A DNA stretch of 64,000 nucleotides from Rhizobium leguminosarum bv. trifolii WSM2297 (GCF_000271845.1 NZ_JH719395.1:532025-596024); one strand, 5' to 3'. Shown: positions 8,953 to 17,530, counted from the first letter of the stretch. Made by a program: numbers and translations. The notes: generated by a model not told the origin, from the sequence alone.

Positions 8953-9477
8953 ATGATACTCTCGAAACGGGATTTCCTGAGATTGGGCGGCAGCGCGGCT
9001 GTTGCCCTCGTCGCTGCCTCGTCGCCGGCCACATTCAATCTCGACGGCTCCCTTCCTGTTCTGGCGATAGAACGCGCCCAGGCCAAAGACGGCAATAACG
9101 GGAATGGCAACGGCGGCGGCAACGGTAATGGAAACGGCAACGGCGGAGGAAATGGCAACGGCGGCGGTAACGGCAACGGGGGAGGGAGCGGCAACGGTAA
9201 TAGTGGCGGCAATGGAAACGGCGGTTCGGGGAATGGCGGCGGTGGAAGTTCCGGCAATAGTGGCGGGTCCTCTTCCTCTGCTACTGGGGCCTCACAAGGA
9301 TCGGCGGCAAGAGCGACCGAAGCGTCCGATGGATCGATCGACGTCCGCCACGCGAACGGCATTACCGAAACCCTGCGGCGTGGCCGCTACGTGATGAAGG
9401 ACGGAAAGGGCCGGACGATCATAAGCCGGCAAGCGACGGCAAACGATGCCCGCCGGCTAGGCCGCTACCTTCGCTAA
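8953..9477 (+). CDS. Exported glycine/asparagine-rich low-complexity protein
   Basis: A 174-residue protein. The N-terminus (MILSKRDFLRLGGSAAVALV) resembles a Tat signal with K-R in place of R-R, followed by a hydrophobic core and an Ala-rich cleavage region near residue 45. Residues about 50-110 are repeats of Gly and Asn with some Ser (GNGNGGG units). The C-terminal 55 residues form a charged domain (DVRHANGITETLRRGRYVMK) without a recognised family. The function is unknown. A similar Gly/Asn tail occurs in the FecR protein 4 kb downstream. Start chosen at the ATG giving the complete signal peptide. Confidence 0.8.
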   Translation: MILSKRDFLRLGGSAAVALVAASSPATFNLDGSLPVLAIERAQAKDGNNGNGNGGGNGNGNGNGGGNGNGGGNGNGGGSGNGNSGGNGNGGSGNGGGGSSGNSGGSSSSATGASQGSAARATEASDGSIDVRHANGITETLRRGRYVMKDGKGRTIISRQATANDARRLGRYLR

Positions 9478-9510
9478 AGGCCGCAAAGCGTGATGCGGTC
9501 AATTCCTGGT

Positions 9511-10134
9511 CTAGCGCTGTTCGCGCCATTGGAGAGCCGCTTCAGTCCTGTTCGAGACGCCGAGTTTGCTCAGAATCTGTGTCATATGATGCTTCACCGT
9601 CTTTTCCTGCAGGCTGAGACGCAAGCCGATATGCTTGTTTGACAAGCCCTGAGCGACCAGATCCATTACTTCGCGTTCCCGAGGCGTCAGACTGTTCTTG
9701 TCGGGCGCGCCGCCATTCAAGGAATTCTCCATGACCTTCGTCGACATCGTCGGCGAGATATACCGTGATCCGCTCAGCACCGTCTGGATGGCTTCGGCGA
9801 GACCACGCGAGCCGACACCTTTGAGAACATAGCCCATTGCGCCCCGTTGCAGGGCTGCCATCAGCGTGTCCACCTCCTCGGACACCGTCAACATCAGCAC
9901 TTTGGTTGCCGGGCTCAGCGTCAGCACGTCACTGATCGCCGACAGTCCACCGCCGGGCATCGACACATCGAGGAGCATGATGTCGGGACGGTTGGTCGAC
10001 GCGATCATTGCCGCATCATCGCTGCTGGCGCCTTCGCCAACGACGGAAAAGCCTGTGATTTCCGACAGGCTGCGGGTTACGCCTTCGCGAAAAAGCGGAT
10101 GATCGTCCACGACGCCGATGGTGATGGATGTCAT
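9511..10134 (-). CDS. Response regulator, NarL/FixJ family
   Basis: A 207-residue protein with a receiver domain (VVDDHPLFREGV; phosphoacceptor Asp in IMLLDVSMPGG; conserved Thr in MLTVSEE; Lys in GYVLKGV) and a C-terminal LuxR-type helix-turn-helix (LTPREREVMDLVAQGLSNKH ... TVKHHMTQILSKLGVSNRTEA). It starts 2 nt after the kinase stop codon, so kinase and regulator are co-translated partners. Its targets are unknown; the palindromes at 8856 and 11845 are candidates. Confidence 0.95.
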   Translation of the reverse strand: MTSITIGVVDDHPLFREGVTRSLSEITGFSVVGEGASSDDAAMIASTNRPDIMLLDVSMPGGGLSAISDVLTLSPATKVLMLTVSEEVDTLMAALQRGAMGYVLKGVGSRGLAEAIQTVLSGSRYISPTMSTKVMENSLNGGAPDKNSLTPREREVMDLVAQGLSNKHIGLRLSLQEKTVKHHMTQILSKLGVSNRTEAALQWREQR

Positions 10135-10136
10135 TT

Positions 10137-11525
10137 CTAATCTCCCACTTCCATAGGCTCGAATGTCATGGTCACCGTTGTTCCTCCTTCGCCGGTCTTG
10201 ACGTCGAAGGAACCTCCCAAGCTGTCGATCCGTTCGCGAAGTCCGACCAGGCCGAGGCTCGCCGGCCTCACCTCCATCGGGTCGAAGCCATCGCCGCGGT
10301 CGCTGACCTCGACATCAACATGACCATTGTGCGAGACGGCTTTTACCGACTGCTGAATACCGCCGCCGTGGCGATAGGCATTGTTCAAGGCTTCCTGAAC
10401 GAAGCGATAAATACAGATCTTTACGGCAGGCGCGGGTTCGGGTCCATCATCGTCGATAATTGTTTCGACACGGGTTTCGGTTTTGCGCTGATGCGCTTCG
10501 ACCACCCGGGTTACGATCTCGGTGATCGAGGATTTCTCGATCTGGGGGAGTACCAGTCCGCTGCAGATACTACGGATCTCGGTCATCGCCTCGGCAAGGC
10601 TCGAGCGTATCCACGCAAGTTCCTTTTCGCGCGCTTCGGGCGGGGTCGACGCATTGACCAATAGATCGCTGTCCAGCCGCAGTGAGGCATAGGCAATGTG
10701 CTGGGCCGGGCCGTCGTGCAGATCGGCGCCGATGCTGCGCAGATATGTTTCGTTCAGCGCCGCCACGCGCTGGGAGGCGCGCTGAAGCCGCCGCTGCAGC
10801 CCGCGGTTTTCCGCCAGCAGCGCAGACAGGTCGCTGACCCGTTCTTTGAGATCCTTCCGTTGCGCTTCGATCGTACGGCTGACCCGAAACACCAGGACGG
10901 CGAGAATAAGGAAAAAGATTGCTGTGAGAGCGGCGACCGCGGCCCAGCTCCGGAGCCTGGCATGCGCCAGACTGTCGCTCAATCCTTCTGCCGTCTCGTA
11001 GAATTCGATGACGGCGACCGCCTGTCCGGACCATGGCTGGAGCACAGGATTGTAGATTTCCATCAGCGGCTTGCCGAGGGCGCGCTCTTTGTCGCTTTCA
11101 GGATCGTCGGCGATTTCGTAGCGCGCAACGAGAGACCCTGCGAAGGCTTTTCGAAGCTTGTCGTTGACCGCAAACGTCTTGCCGACCAGCCCCTTTTCGT
11201 TCGAGTAGAGGATGGTGCCGTCGCTTCGCCACAGCCTGAACGAGACAAGCCGCCTGCCGAGCGCGCCCTGGCCGAGCGTTTCGTCCAGAGCCTGAGCGCT
11301 GCCTTCGTCGAGGAATGATGCCGTCTGCATATCTGGAAGCAGCGGCGCGACCACGCTATCGACATAGAGCGCCGTCGCAGCACCGGAATTGTGGATGACC
11401 GCCTCTTCTATGAGATGGGTAACGAGAATGCCCACCAGGAACATGGCGGCAATCGAGATCAATCCACCCGCGACGAAGAACTGGGAGGCGAGTGAGCGGG
11501 CATTCCAGCGGCGAAGCCAATTCAT
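10137..11525 (-). CDS. Sensor histidine kinase, NarX/DegS-like (HisKA_3)
   Basis: A 462-residue membrane protein. The first membrane segment is at about residues 15-37 and the second at about 192-212, enclosing a periplasmic sensor of about 150 residues with no recognised fold. A coiled coil follows (about 215-255). The dimerisation domain carries the phosphoacceptor His in GADLHDGPAQH, the HisKA_3 form. The ATPase domain has N box NNAYRHGGG, G1 DRGDGFDP and G2 SLGLVGLRERIDSLGG. It is paired with the downstream NarL-type regulator. Confidence 0.95.
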   Translation of the reverse strand: MNWLRRWNARSLASQFFVAGGLISIAAMFLVGILVTHLIEEAVIHNSGAATALYVDSVVAPLLPDMQTASFLDEGSAQALDETLGQGALGRRLVSFRLWRSDGTILYSNEKGLVGKTFAVNDKLRKAFAGSLVARYEIADDPESDKERALGKPLMEIYNPVLQPWSGQAVAVIEFYETAEGLSDSLAHARLRSWAAVAALTAIFFLILAVLVFRVSRTIEAQRKDLKERVSDLSALLAENRGLQRRLQRASQRVAALNETYLRSIGADLHDGPAQHIAYASLRLDSDLLVNASTPPEAREKELAWIRSSLAEAMTEIRSICSGLVLPQIEKSSITEIVTRVVEAHQRKTETRVETIIDDDGPEPAPAVKICIYRFVQEALNNAYRHGGGIQQSVKAVSHNGHVDVEVSDRGDGFDPMEVRPASLGLVGLRERIDSLGGSFDVKTGEGGTTVTMTFEPMEVGD

Positions 11526-11588
11526 TGTGATACCGGTAAGAGCTTTGCCGCCTAACCTATCGCTTCCTCGAAATTTTTCCAGACAGCA

Positions 11589-11765
11589 TCAGGGCAGATC
11601 CCTGGTATCGAAGATTTCGGCGCCTCTTATGCTTTTCGTCAATTGGAGCGTATCGCCTGACATGGCTGCACCGAAAACGTAGAGAAGGGCAGCCAGAACG
11701 ACGACAAGGGCGACGACGGACAGGTTGCAGGCGTCATTGACACGGGATCTGTTAGTCTGGGCCAT
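11589..11765 (-). CDS. Small single-pass membrane protein (58 aa)
   Basis: The ORF MAQTNRSRVNDACNLSVVAL... ends with IFDTRDLP; it is 58 residues with one membrane segment at about residues 15-34 and a short outer tail. A good ribosome site (GGAGATCCTGAT) precedes the ATG. A perfect EcfG-type promoter (GGAAC-N16-CGTT, 11791-11815) stands 26 nt upstream, which strongly supports a real, stress-induced gene. It lies 63 nt upstream of the kinase gene on the same strand and could be the first cistron of that transcript. No family is recognised. Confidence 0.72.
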   Translation of the reverse strand: MAQTNRSRVNDACNLSVVALVVVLAALLYVFGAAMSGDTLQLTKSIRGAEIFDTRDLP

Positions 11766-11790
11766 ATCAGGATCTCCTTCACCCCTTCGA

Positions 11791-11815
11791 AACGACGCGA
11801 TAGGGCGCGCGTTCC
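11791..11815 (-). promoter_or_regulatory. EcfG/RpoE2-type promoter of the 58-aa membrane protein
   Basis: Minus strand GGAAC (11815-11811), 16 nt, CGTT (11794-11791). It fits the alphaproteobacterial general-stress consensus in both elements and spacing, 26 nt before the start codon. This is the best of the EcfG-like sites in the window. Confidence 0.6.
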
Positions 11816-11844
11816 ACCGCCGGGACTTCGGTCTGATGGGCCTG

Positions 11845-11856
11845 GGACCTAGGTCC
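11845..11856. promoter_or_regulatory. Perfect 12-bp palindrome with CCTAGG core, copy 2
   Basis: GGACCTAGGTCC is a perfect 12-bp palindrome, 80 nt upstream of the 58-aa membrane protein/kinase unit and 45 nt upstream of the divergent methyltransferase. A near copy lies at 8856-8867. It is a candidate binding site for the NarL-type regulator or another dimeric regulator. Confidence 0.4.
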
Positions 11857-11900
11857 GAGCCCCGTGGACCTCAGCAGATTCAGTCATATTTCAGGACTGA

Positions 11901-12773
11901 ATGGCTCGAGGGTTTGGAGATTTGCGAGTGACAATTTCTGCCGATATCGAAGACAGCGCCCACAGCGCATTTGCCCCGCCTCCATTCGAGGAGGGTGTCG
12001 CCGACCTTTACCAGACCCTTCTCGTGCCGATCCTCTTTGAGCCCTATGCGGCGGAGATGGCAATTCTTGCCGACCAGTCGAAACCAGGCAGCGTTCTCGA
12101 GGTTGCGGCAGGGACGGGCGCCTTGACACGAGCGCTGCGTGCGACGCTTGATCCGCCAACGGAGATCGTTGCCACCGACCTCAGCCAGGCGATGATCGAC
12201 ATCGGCGCGCCGTCGGTCACGCTGTCGCGGACACACTGGATGCACGCCGATGCCCAAAATCTCCCATTCGCCCCCGAAATGTTCGATCTCGTCATCTGCC
12301 AGTTCGGCGCAATGTTTTTTCCGGATAAGGTGAAGGCCTATAGCGAGGCTGGAAGAGTATTGCGCGGCAAAGGCCGCTTTCTGTTCTCGACGTGGGATTC
12401 ACTTGCGGCCAACGACTTCGCAAGATGTGTGGACGAATGTCTGGCGGGCATCTTCCCCTCCGATCCCCCGGATTTTCTCAGACGCCTGCCATACTCCTAC
12501 TTCGACCCCGGCCCGATCAAGGCGCAGATGTCGTCGGCAGGGTTTGAGGCAGTGACCTGCGACCGGCTCGAATTGACCTCCGTCGCGAGCGGCGCGCACG
12601 ACGTGGCACGCGCCTTCTGCCAGGGCACGCCACTGCGGGGGGAGATCGAATGGCGGGCGCCGGAACGCATGTCCGAGATCGTCGACGAGGTGGCGGAGCG
12701 AGTGGAAGCGCGGCAAGGAGCTTGTCCCAGCGGCAGTATGAGCGCGCTGGTCGTCACCGGCCACGCTGCGTAA
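11901..12773 (+). CDS. Class I SAM-dependent methyltransferase
   Basis: 290 residues from the ATG at 11901; an in-frame GTG at 11928 with GGAG upstream is an equally good start (281 aa). Motif I of SAM methyltransferases is clear (VLEVAAGTGALTRAL), followed by the acidic end of strand 2 (EIVATDLSQAMID), the post-motif segment HADAQNLPFAPEMFDLVICQFG and the YSEAGRVLRGKGRFLFSTW region typical of UbiE/Methyltransf_11 enzymes. The substrate is unknown. It is divergent from the 58-aa gene, with the CCTAGG palindrome between them. Confidence 0.88.
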   Translation: MARGFGDLRVTISADIEDSAHSAFAPPPFEEGVADLYQTLLVPILFEPYAAEMAILADQSKPGSVLEVAAGTGALTRALRATLDPPTEIVATDLSQAMIDIGAPSVTLSRTHWMHADAQNLPFAPEMFDLVICQFGAMFFPDKVKAYSEAGRVLRGKGRFLFSTWDSLAANDFARCVDECLAGIFPSDPPDFLRRLPYSYFDPGPIKAQMSSAGFEAVTCDRLELTSVASGAHDVARAFCQGTPLRGEIEWRAPERMSEIVDEVAERVEARQGACPSGSMSALVVTGHAA

Positions 12774-12890
12774 TTGCCTTCGGCCCAGGCCGGCGCATTA
12801 ATCACACAATTCCTACAATCACCGCGGCGTTTTATAATCATTCTTAATTGGAACATGCTTCACTCGTCCCAAGGCCGAGGGATAGCATTG

Positions 12891-13889
12891 ATGTCGACAA
12901 TATTTCGAATTCTGACCGCAGCACTGATCTGGCTGTCGGTCGCCGCCTTTGCAGCTGCCGACGACTGGCAGGTCGTCAAGGCGACGGATCAGGTGAAGTA
13001 TACCGTCGACAGGACGAATTGGCTGGACCTGCGCGCCGGCGAGGTGGTCCCCAACCGGGCATGGGTCTCGACTGGTCCGCGGGGGCGAGTTCAGCTTTCC
13101 AGAGGGGTGGAGAGCGTCACCTTCCAGCCAAACACGCTTGCCGCCATCAGCACCAACGAATCCGCTGCCATGAAAACGCAGATCTACCAGCAGGTCGGTG
13201 CGCTGGACCTTGAAATCGAGAAGCGAAGCCAGCCGCATACAACAGTACAGACGCCCTATCTCGCGGCGGTCGTTAAAGGAACGATCTTTCACGTGACCGT
13301 CGGTAAGGCGAAAGCCTCCGTCTCGGTGGATCGCGGCCTGGTCCAGGTCACCTCCTTTGCCAGCGGCCAGCGGTCGAATGTGGCGCCGGGTCAGAGCGCG
13401 ACCGTCGACAAGCAGGCCGGCATGACGGTGGCGGGCCGGTTATCAAAGCCCGAAATCACCTCGGTCGCACCGTCGCTCGCCCAGATTCCGGCCGTCGGCA
13501 CCACGAAACTCGCCGGCGCTACCTCCGAGGCCAAGAGCAGCTCTTCGGCAACGAGCAAGAACAGCAGTTCCAGCGCCAGCGACGCCGACGACAGCGGCAA
13601 TGGCAAGAGCAACGGCAAATCCAGCAGCAGCAACAGCAATTCCAATGACAGCGGTAACAATGGGAATGGCAACGGCCACTCCGGTGGCAACGGAAACGGC
13701 AACAGCGGCGGCAATGGGAATTCCGGAGGAAACGGCAGCAGCGGCAATTCCGGTGACAGCGGTAACAATGGGAATGGCAACGGCAATTCCGGCGGCAATG
13801 GCAATGGGAACAGCGGCAAGGGCGACAACAACAGCGGCGGCAATGGTAACGGCAATTCCGGCGGAAACGGTAAAGGCAAGGACAAGTGA
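12891..13889 (+). CDS. Secreted FecR-domain protein with Gly/Asn/Ser-rich tail
   Basis: The start at 12891 gives 332 residues with a signal peptide (MSTIFRILTAALIWLSVAAF); an earlier ATG at 12855 is also possible. Residues about 45-200 are a FecR domain (RVQLSRGVESVTFQPNTLAA ... TPYLAAVVKGTIFHVTVGKA ... VAPGQSATVD). From about residue 220 the protein is low complexity, first Ser/Lys-rich and then Asn/Gly repeats to the end. Its stop overlaps the GTG start of the CHASE2-GGDEF-EAL gene, so the two are translationally coupled. FecR proteins are periplasmic signal transmitters. A direct contact with the CHASE2 sensor domain is a reasonable inference. Confidence 0.85.
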   Translation: MSTIFRILTAALIWLSVAAFAAADDWQVVKATDQVKYTVDRTNWLDLRAGEVVPNRAWVSTGPRGRVQLSRGVESVTFQPNTLAAISTNESAAMKTQIYQQVGALDLEIEKRSQPHTTVQTPYLAAVVKGTIFHVTVGKAKASVSVDRGLVQVTSFASGQRSNVAPGQSATVDKQAGMTVAGRLSKPEITSVAPSLAQIPAVGTTKLAGATSEAKSSSSATSKNSSSSASDADDSGNGKSNGKSSSSNSNSNDSGNNGNGNGHSGGNGNGNSGGNGNSGGNGSSGNSGDSGNNGNGNGNSGGNGNGNSGKGDNNSGGNGNGNSGGNGKGKDK

Positions 13890-16645
13890 GAGATAGCAAG
13901 GCGGCTGGGGACTATCTCTCCAACGGCATCGGCACGATCACGGTTCGTCTTCTGCTGATCGCCGTGATGCTGGCGCTGCCGGCGGCGGGATCCAGCGTCG
14001 GCATCATCCGGGGAATCAACAACAGCCTTTTTGCCAAGCGCTTCCAATGGGCGCCTCGCGCCGCCACCGGCAACGTCGTCTTCGTTGCGATCGACAAGCA
14101 CTCTCTCGACGCCGTTGGGACATGGCCCTGGCCGCGGCGCATCTACGCGACACTGCTCGACAAGCTGGTCGCCTCAGGCGTCAAGGACGTCTTCCTCGAC
14201 GTCGACTTCAGCGCATTCTCCAGCACTGAGGAGGACGAGCTTCTTGCAGCGGCGCTGGCGAGATCCGGAGGAGGGGTTCTTTTGCCGGTGTTCCGGCAGC
14301 GGGAGATGGCGTCATCGTCTGAGACCGCCGTGACGAGACCAATCCCGCAGCTCCTTCAGAATGCCTGGCCTGCATTCGCCAATGTCGCGATGGATGCAGA
14401 CGGGATCGTCCGCCGTTTCGATCTGGGAAGCCAGCTCGATGGCAACCCCACCCAATCCGCCGCAGCAGCCCTTGGCAGGATCGACGGCAGTTCCGGCTCT
14501 CTGCTGATCGACTATTCGATAAGACCCGACACCGTTCCGACATTCTCCTTGTCGGACGTGCTGAACGGGACCGTGCCGGCCGAAGCAATCAGAGACCGCT
14601 CGGTCGTGGTGGGAGCATCGGCAGCCGAGCTGAAAGACATTTTCGCCGTTCCCGTCTACGGCGCAATCGCCGGCCCGCTCATTCACGTGCTGGCGTCGGA
14701 GACGTTGCTCCAGAACCGTTTCCTCAGAATGGTCGATGAGATTCCGTTGGAACTCTTGTTTGCGGCCTTGCTGATCGTCGGCGTCGTCTGCAGCCGTTCA
14801 ACCCGCCTGGTCACGATGATGGCGGTCGCACTGACCATCGTTGCCGTCGGCGAGATCGGCGCATTCCTGCTGCAGTGGCGGTACGCGATCCTTGTCGGAA
14901 CGGCGGTGCCGTGGTTGACGCTGCTGCTTGCGTGGATGCTCGCTCTGAACGAACGAGTCGATCTCGGGCGTATGCTGGTCGCCATCGCCAATACCGAGGC
15001 TCGAAACACCCGACGGCTGATGAGAAGGATCATCGCCGACAGTTCGGACGGTGTCGTTGCATTCGACAGCAATCTGAAGATCGTCGAGGCGAGCGAATCC
15101 GCAAAGGCGGTGCTGCGAGCCGAGATCGGCGCTTCGCTTCTCGGCAGCACGGACGCCGCGGTTATCGACATCGTGCGCAGGCTGGTCTCGGAGCACGAGG
15201 CCGAACCGGGCAAGGTGCACACGGCCCTTGTCGATTTCGCCGCGCAGGCTGGATATTACGAGGCCTCCGTCACGATTTCGCCAATTGAACAGCCGGATGC
15301 GCATCTAGCCACGGCGCGGTCACGATTTGCCGGTTGCCTCATCATACGGGACATCACCGCGCGATATGATTATGAAGAGCGGTTGAAGACGCTGTCCGAG
15401 CTGGACGAACTGACCGGACTACTCAATCGTCGGGAGTTCGCGTATCGGCTGGCAACCTTCCAGGGTGAAGCTCTCGTCTCTGTGCTGGATATCGAACGTT
15501 TCTCCTCGCTTTGCGCCACGCTTGGGCGCGACGTCGGTGACGAACTCCTGAAAGCCGTGGCGGCAAGGCTCGGCAATGCATTCGCCGGTGATTTGCTGGC
15601 AAGACTGGATCGCGACCATTTCGGCATCGCCACCTCGGCGACGCATGCAGGTACGATTGACAGTTTTGCAGACGGACTCTTGGCGCTGTTCGGGGAACCC
15701 CTGCACCTCAGCGGCTCGGCTGTTCCGATCTCGGTCCACGTCGGGCTAGCCAGCTCGAATGATGCCGCCCCAGGCGCTCTCCTGAACGCCGCCGAGTCCG
15801 CGCTTGATGCGGCGAAGGCTCTGGCGGGCCGGCGATGGTCCTCTTTCGATCCTTCCACCGCGGTTCGCCAAGCCCGGTCACGCCGGCTGGAGCGGGACAT
15901 GCGCGATGCTCTCCGGAACCGGCAGTTCTTCCTGCTGTTCCAGCCGCAGATCGAATTTGCGAGCGGACGCCTTTTAGGTGCGGAAGCCTTGATCCGATGG
16001 AACCATCCCGAATTCGGCTTGATATCTCCGGCCGAGTTCATCCCGATCGCGGAATCCTCCGGCTTGATCTGCGATATCGGCCGCTGGACGCTGTTCGAGG
16101 CTTGCACCGAGGCTGCCGGCTGGCCCGGTGAATTCGGCGTTGCCGTCAACGTCTCGGCGCTTCAGTTCGAGCAGTCCGATATCGAGGCCGATGTCAGGGA
16201 GGCCCTGTCCTTCAGCGGTCTTCCTTCCGCCCGGCTGTGCCTCGAGCTGACGGAATCCGCCTTCCTCCGCCAGGGCGGCCCCGTGACCGCCAAGATGCGC
16301 GCGCTTCGCGAAACAGGGGTCGTGATCGCCCTGGACGACTTCGGCACCGGCTACTCTTCGATGAGCTACCTTGCCGATCTTCCTGTCGACAAACTCAAGA
16401 TCGACCAGTCTTTTGTCCGGCGAATGAACGGAAATCCAACCGTATTGGAAATCGTCCGCGCGATCATTTCGCTGGCGCACGGCCTGAAGTTGCAGGTCGT
16501 CGCCGAGGGCGTTGAAACCGAGCTCGAGGCCGAAGTGCTGCAACGGCTCGGATGTCAGACGGGGCAGGGCTATCTCTTCGGGAGGCCGGACGAGGCTCCT
16601 CGCATGCTTTCCAAATGGAATGCTGAAAAACGTCTATCCGCCTAA
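13886..16645 (+). CDS. CHASE2-PAS-GGDEF-EAL protein, probable cyclic-di-GMP phosphodiesterase
   Basis: 919 residues with a GTG start overlapping the FecR stop. Order: membrane segment (about 20-40), periplasmic CHASE2 domain (about 55-285, e.g. GNVVFVAIDKHSLDAVGTWP), three membrane helices (about 287-355), a PAS-like region (about 385-490), a GGDEF domain (about 505-665) and an EAL domain (about 680-915). The GGDEF signature is degenerate: LDRDHFG replaces the GGDEF loop, so cyclase activity is unlikely. The EAL domain keeps AEALIRW, LELTES, ALDDFGTGYSS, LKIDQSFV and VAEGVE, so it should hydrolyse c-di-GMP. CHASE2 is known as an extracytoplasmic sensor domain, and FecR proteins often sit beside CHASE2 cyclases. 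Confidence 0.93.
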   Translation: MRDSKAAGDYLSNGIGTITVRLLLIAVMLALPAAGSSVGIIRGINNSLFAKRFQWAPRAATGNVVFVAIDKHSLDAVGTWPWPRRIYATLLDKLVASGVKDVFLDVDFSAFSSTEEDELLAAALARSGGGVLLPVFRQREMASSSETAVTRPIPQLLQNAWPAFANVAMDADGIVRRFDLGSQLDGNPTQSAAAALGRIDGSSGSLLIDYSIRPDTVPTFSLSDVLNGTVPAEAIRDRSVVVGASAAELKDIFAVPVYGAIAGPLIHVLASETLLQNRFLRMVDEIPLELLFAALLIVGVVCSRSTRLVTMMAVALTIVAVGEIGAFLLQWRYAILVGTAVPWLTLLLAWMLALNERVDLGRMLVAIANTEARNTRRLMRRIIADSSDGVVAFDSNLKIVEASESAKAVLRAEIGASLLGSTDAAVIDIVRRLVSEHEAEPGKVHTALVDFAAQAGYYEASVTISPIEQPDAHLATARSRFAGCLIIRDITARYDYEERLKTLSELDELTGLLNRREFAYRLATFQGEALVSVLDIERFSSLCATLGRDVGDELLKAVAARLGNAFAGDLLARLDRDHFGIATSATHAGTIDSFADGLLALFGEPLHLSGSAVPISVHVGLASSNDAAPGALLNAAESALDAAKALAGRRWSSFDPSTAVRQARSRRLERDMRDALRNRQFFLLFQPQIEFASGRLLGAEALIRWNHPEFGLISPAEFIPIAESSGLICDIGRWTLFEACTEAAGWPGEFGVAVNVSALQFEQSDIEADVREALSFSGLPSARLCLELTESAFLRQGGPVTAKMRALRETGVVIALDDFGTGYSSMSYLADLPVDKLKIDQSFVRRMNGNPTVLEIVRAIISLAHGLKLQVVAEGVETELEAEVLQRLGCQTGQGYLFGRPDEAPRMLSKWNAEKRLSA

Positions 16646-16936
16646 ATCCGATGGCTCGCCGGGTTTGCTGTGAAGAGCCGCATCTCCGACGGAAGGTTCG
16701 TGTATGGTGCGGATGACGTGTTTCTCGATCTCGAAACACGTCTCGTCATATTCTTGCAAGAGCTTCGAACTGACCCGTCGCCTTTGAACGGCGTCACGTG
16801 CTTCGACGGCCATCTGATAGGCCTCGAAAAGCTCGAGCTGCAACGGGTCGCGCGCTTGCATGATCAGCGTCCGCATCTCCGGCAGACGCATCGCCAGGCG
16901 CCTGCGTCCTGCCTCCCTGCGGTTGGATCGTGCCAT
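16634..16936 (-). CDS. Hypothetical protein, basic and helical (100 aa)
   Basis: The start MARSNRREAGRRRLAMRL at 16936 is preceded by GGAGACTGAAGGAG; the frame is open upstream to 17107, but that part looks non-coding. The protein is 100 residues, with a very basic start and then an amphipathic helix-rich body (MQARDPLQLELFEAYQMAVE). No membrane segment or signal is seen and no family is recognised. It overlaps the end of the EAL gene by 12 nt, convergently. Confidence 0.6.
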   Translation of the reverse strand: MARSNRREAGRRRLAMRLPEMRTLIMQARDPLQLELFEAYQMAVEARDAVQRRRVSSKLLQEYDETCFEIEKHVIRTIHEPSVGDAALHSKPGEPSDLGG

Positions 16937-17062
16937 CTCCTTCAGTCTCCTGCCTAAGCCCGGAACGACAAGGCCCTTCAATCTGAACGTAGCGCCGGCA
17001 ACGAACATTGACATGGATTTAAGACCAAAGGCCGGGATCCATCGGACTGAGGTCTGGTGCGT

Positions 17063-17087
17063 GGAACGACCGCGCCTCCAACTAGTT
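17063..17087 (+). promoter_or_regulatory. Candidate EcfG/RpoE2-type promoter of the DUF1236 gene
   Basis: GGAAC (17063-17067), 16 nt, AGTT (17084-17087), which fits GGAAC-N18-TT. It is 48 nt upstream of the ATG at 17135. Read by eye. Confidence 0.45.
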
Positions 17088-17134
17088 GGTTTGGCAGCGG
17101 TCGCCAAGGCCGCCTCAAACAGAAGGAGGAAAAC

Positions 17135-17530
17135 ATGCTCTCCAAGCTTATTGTAAGCGCAGCAGCCGTGACCATGATGTCGGGCGTCGCATTCGCCCAG
17201 TCATCGACCGTCAATGGTGCGGCCGGTGGTGCGGTCACCGGAGCGATCGTCGGTGGTCCCGTGGGTGCTGCCGTTGGCGGTGTTGCCGGCGCAATCGTCG
17301 GCACGGCAATCGATCCGCCGCCGCAAAAGGTGGTCACCTATGTTCGCGAGGCTCCGGCCCCGTCGGCGCGCGTGGTCGTGAAGGAAAAGATTGTCGTCGG
17401 CCAGCCGCTGCCCGAGACGGTCGTCGTCACGCCTATTCCCGATGACCCGACCTATGCTTATGCGGTGGTCAATGACCAACGTGTCATCGTCGAACCCTCG
17501 TCACGCAAGGTGATCCAGGTCATCAAGTGA
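17135..17530 (+). CDS. Secreted DUF1236-domain protein
   Basis: The ATG at 17135 has an excellent ribosome site (AGAAGGAGGAAAAC) and gives 131 residues. The signal peptide (MLSKLIVSAAAVTMMSGVAFAQ) should be cut after AFA. A glycine-zipper stretch follows (residues about 29-60, AGGAVTGAIVGGPVGAAVGG), and then the DUF1236 domain ending PTYAYAVVNDQRVIVEPSSR KVIQVIK. These are rhizobial periplasmic or outer-membrane proteins of unknown function. An EcfG-like promoter stands upstream. Confidence 0.85.
   Translation: MLSKLIVSAAAVTMMSGVAFAQSSTVNGAAGGAVTGAIVGGPVGAAVGGVAGAIVGTAIDPPPQKVVTYVREAPAPSARVVVKEKIVVGQPLPETVVVTPIPDDPTYAYAVVNDQRVIVEPSSRKVIQVIK

Noticed and set aside
9100..9250. Short repeats resembling a CRISPR or VNTR array
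   Set aside because: They are codon repeats of GGC/AAC/GGN encoding Gly and Asn in frame, with no constant repeat plus unique spacers.
13391..14101. Proline/leucine-rich minus-strand ORF
   Set aside because: It is the reverse reading of the Asn/Gly-repeat tail of the FecR gene; low-complexity artefact.
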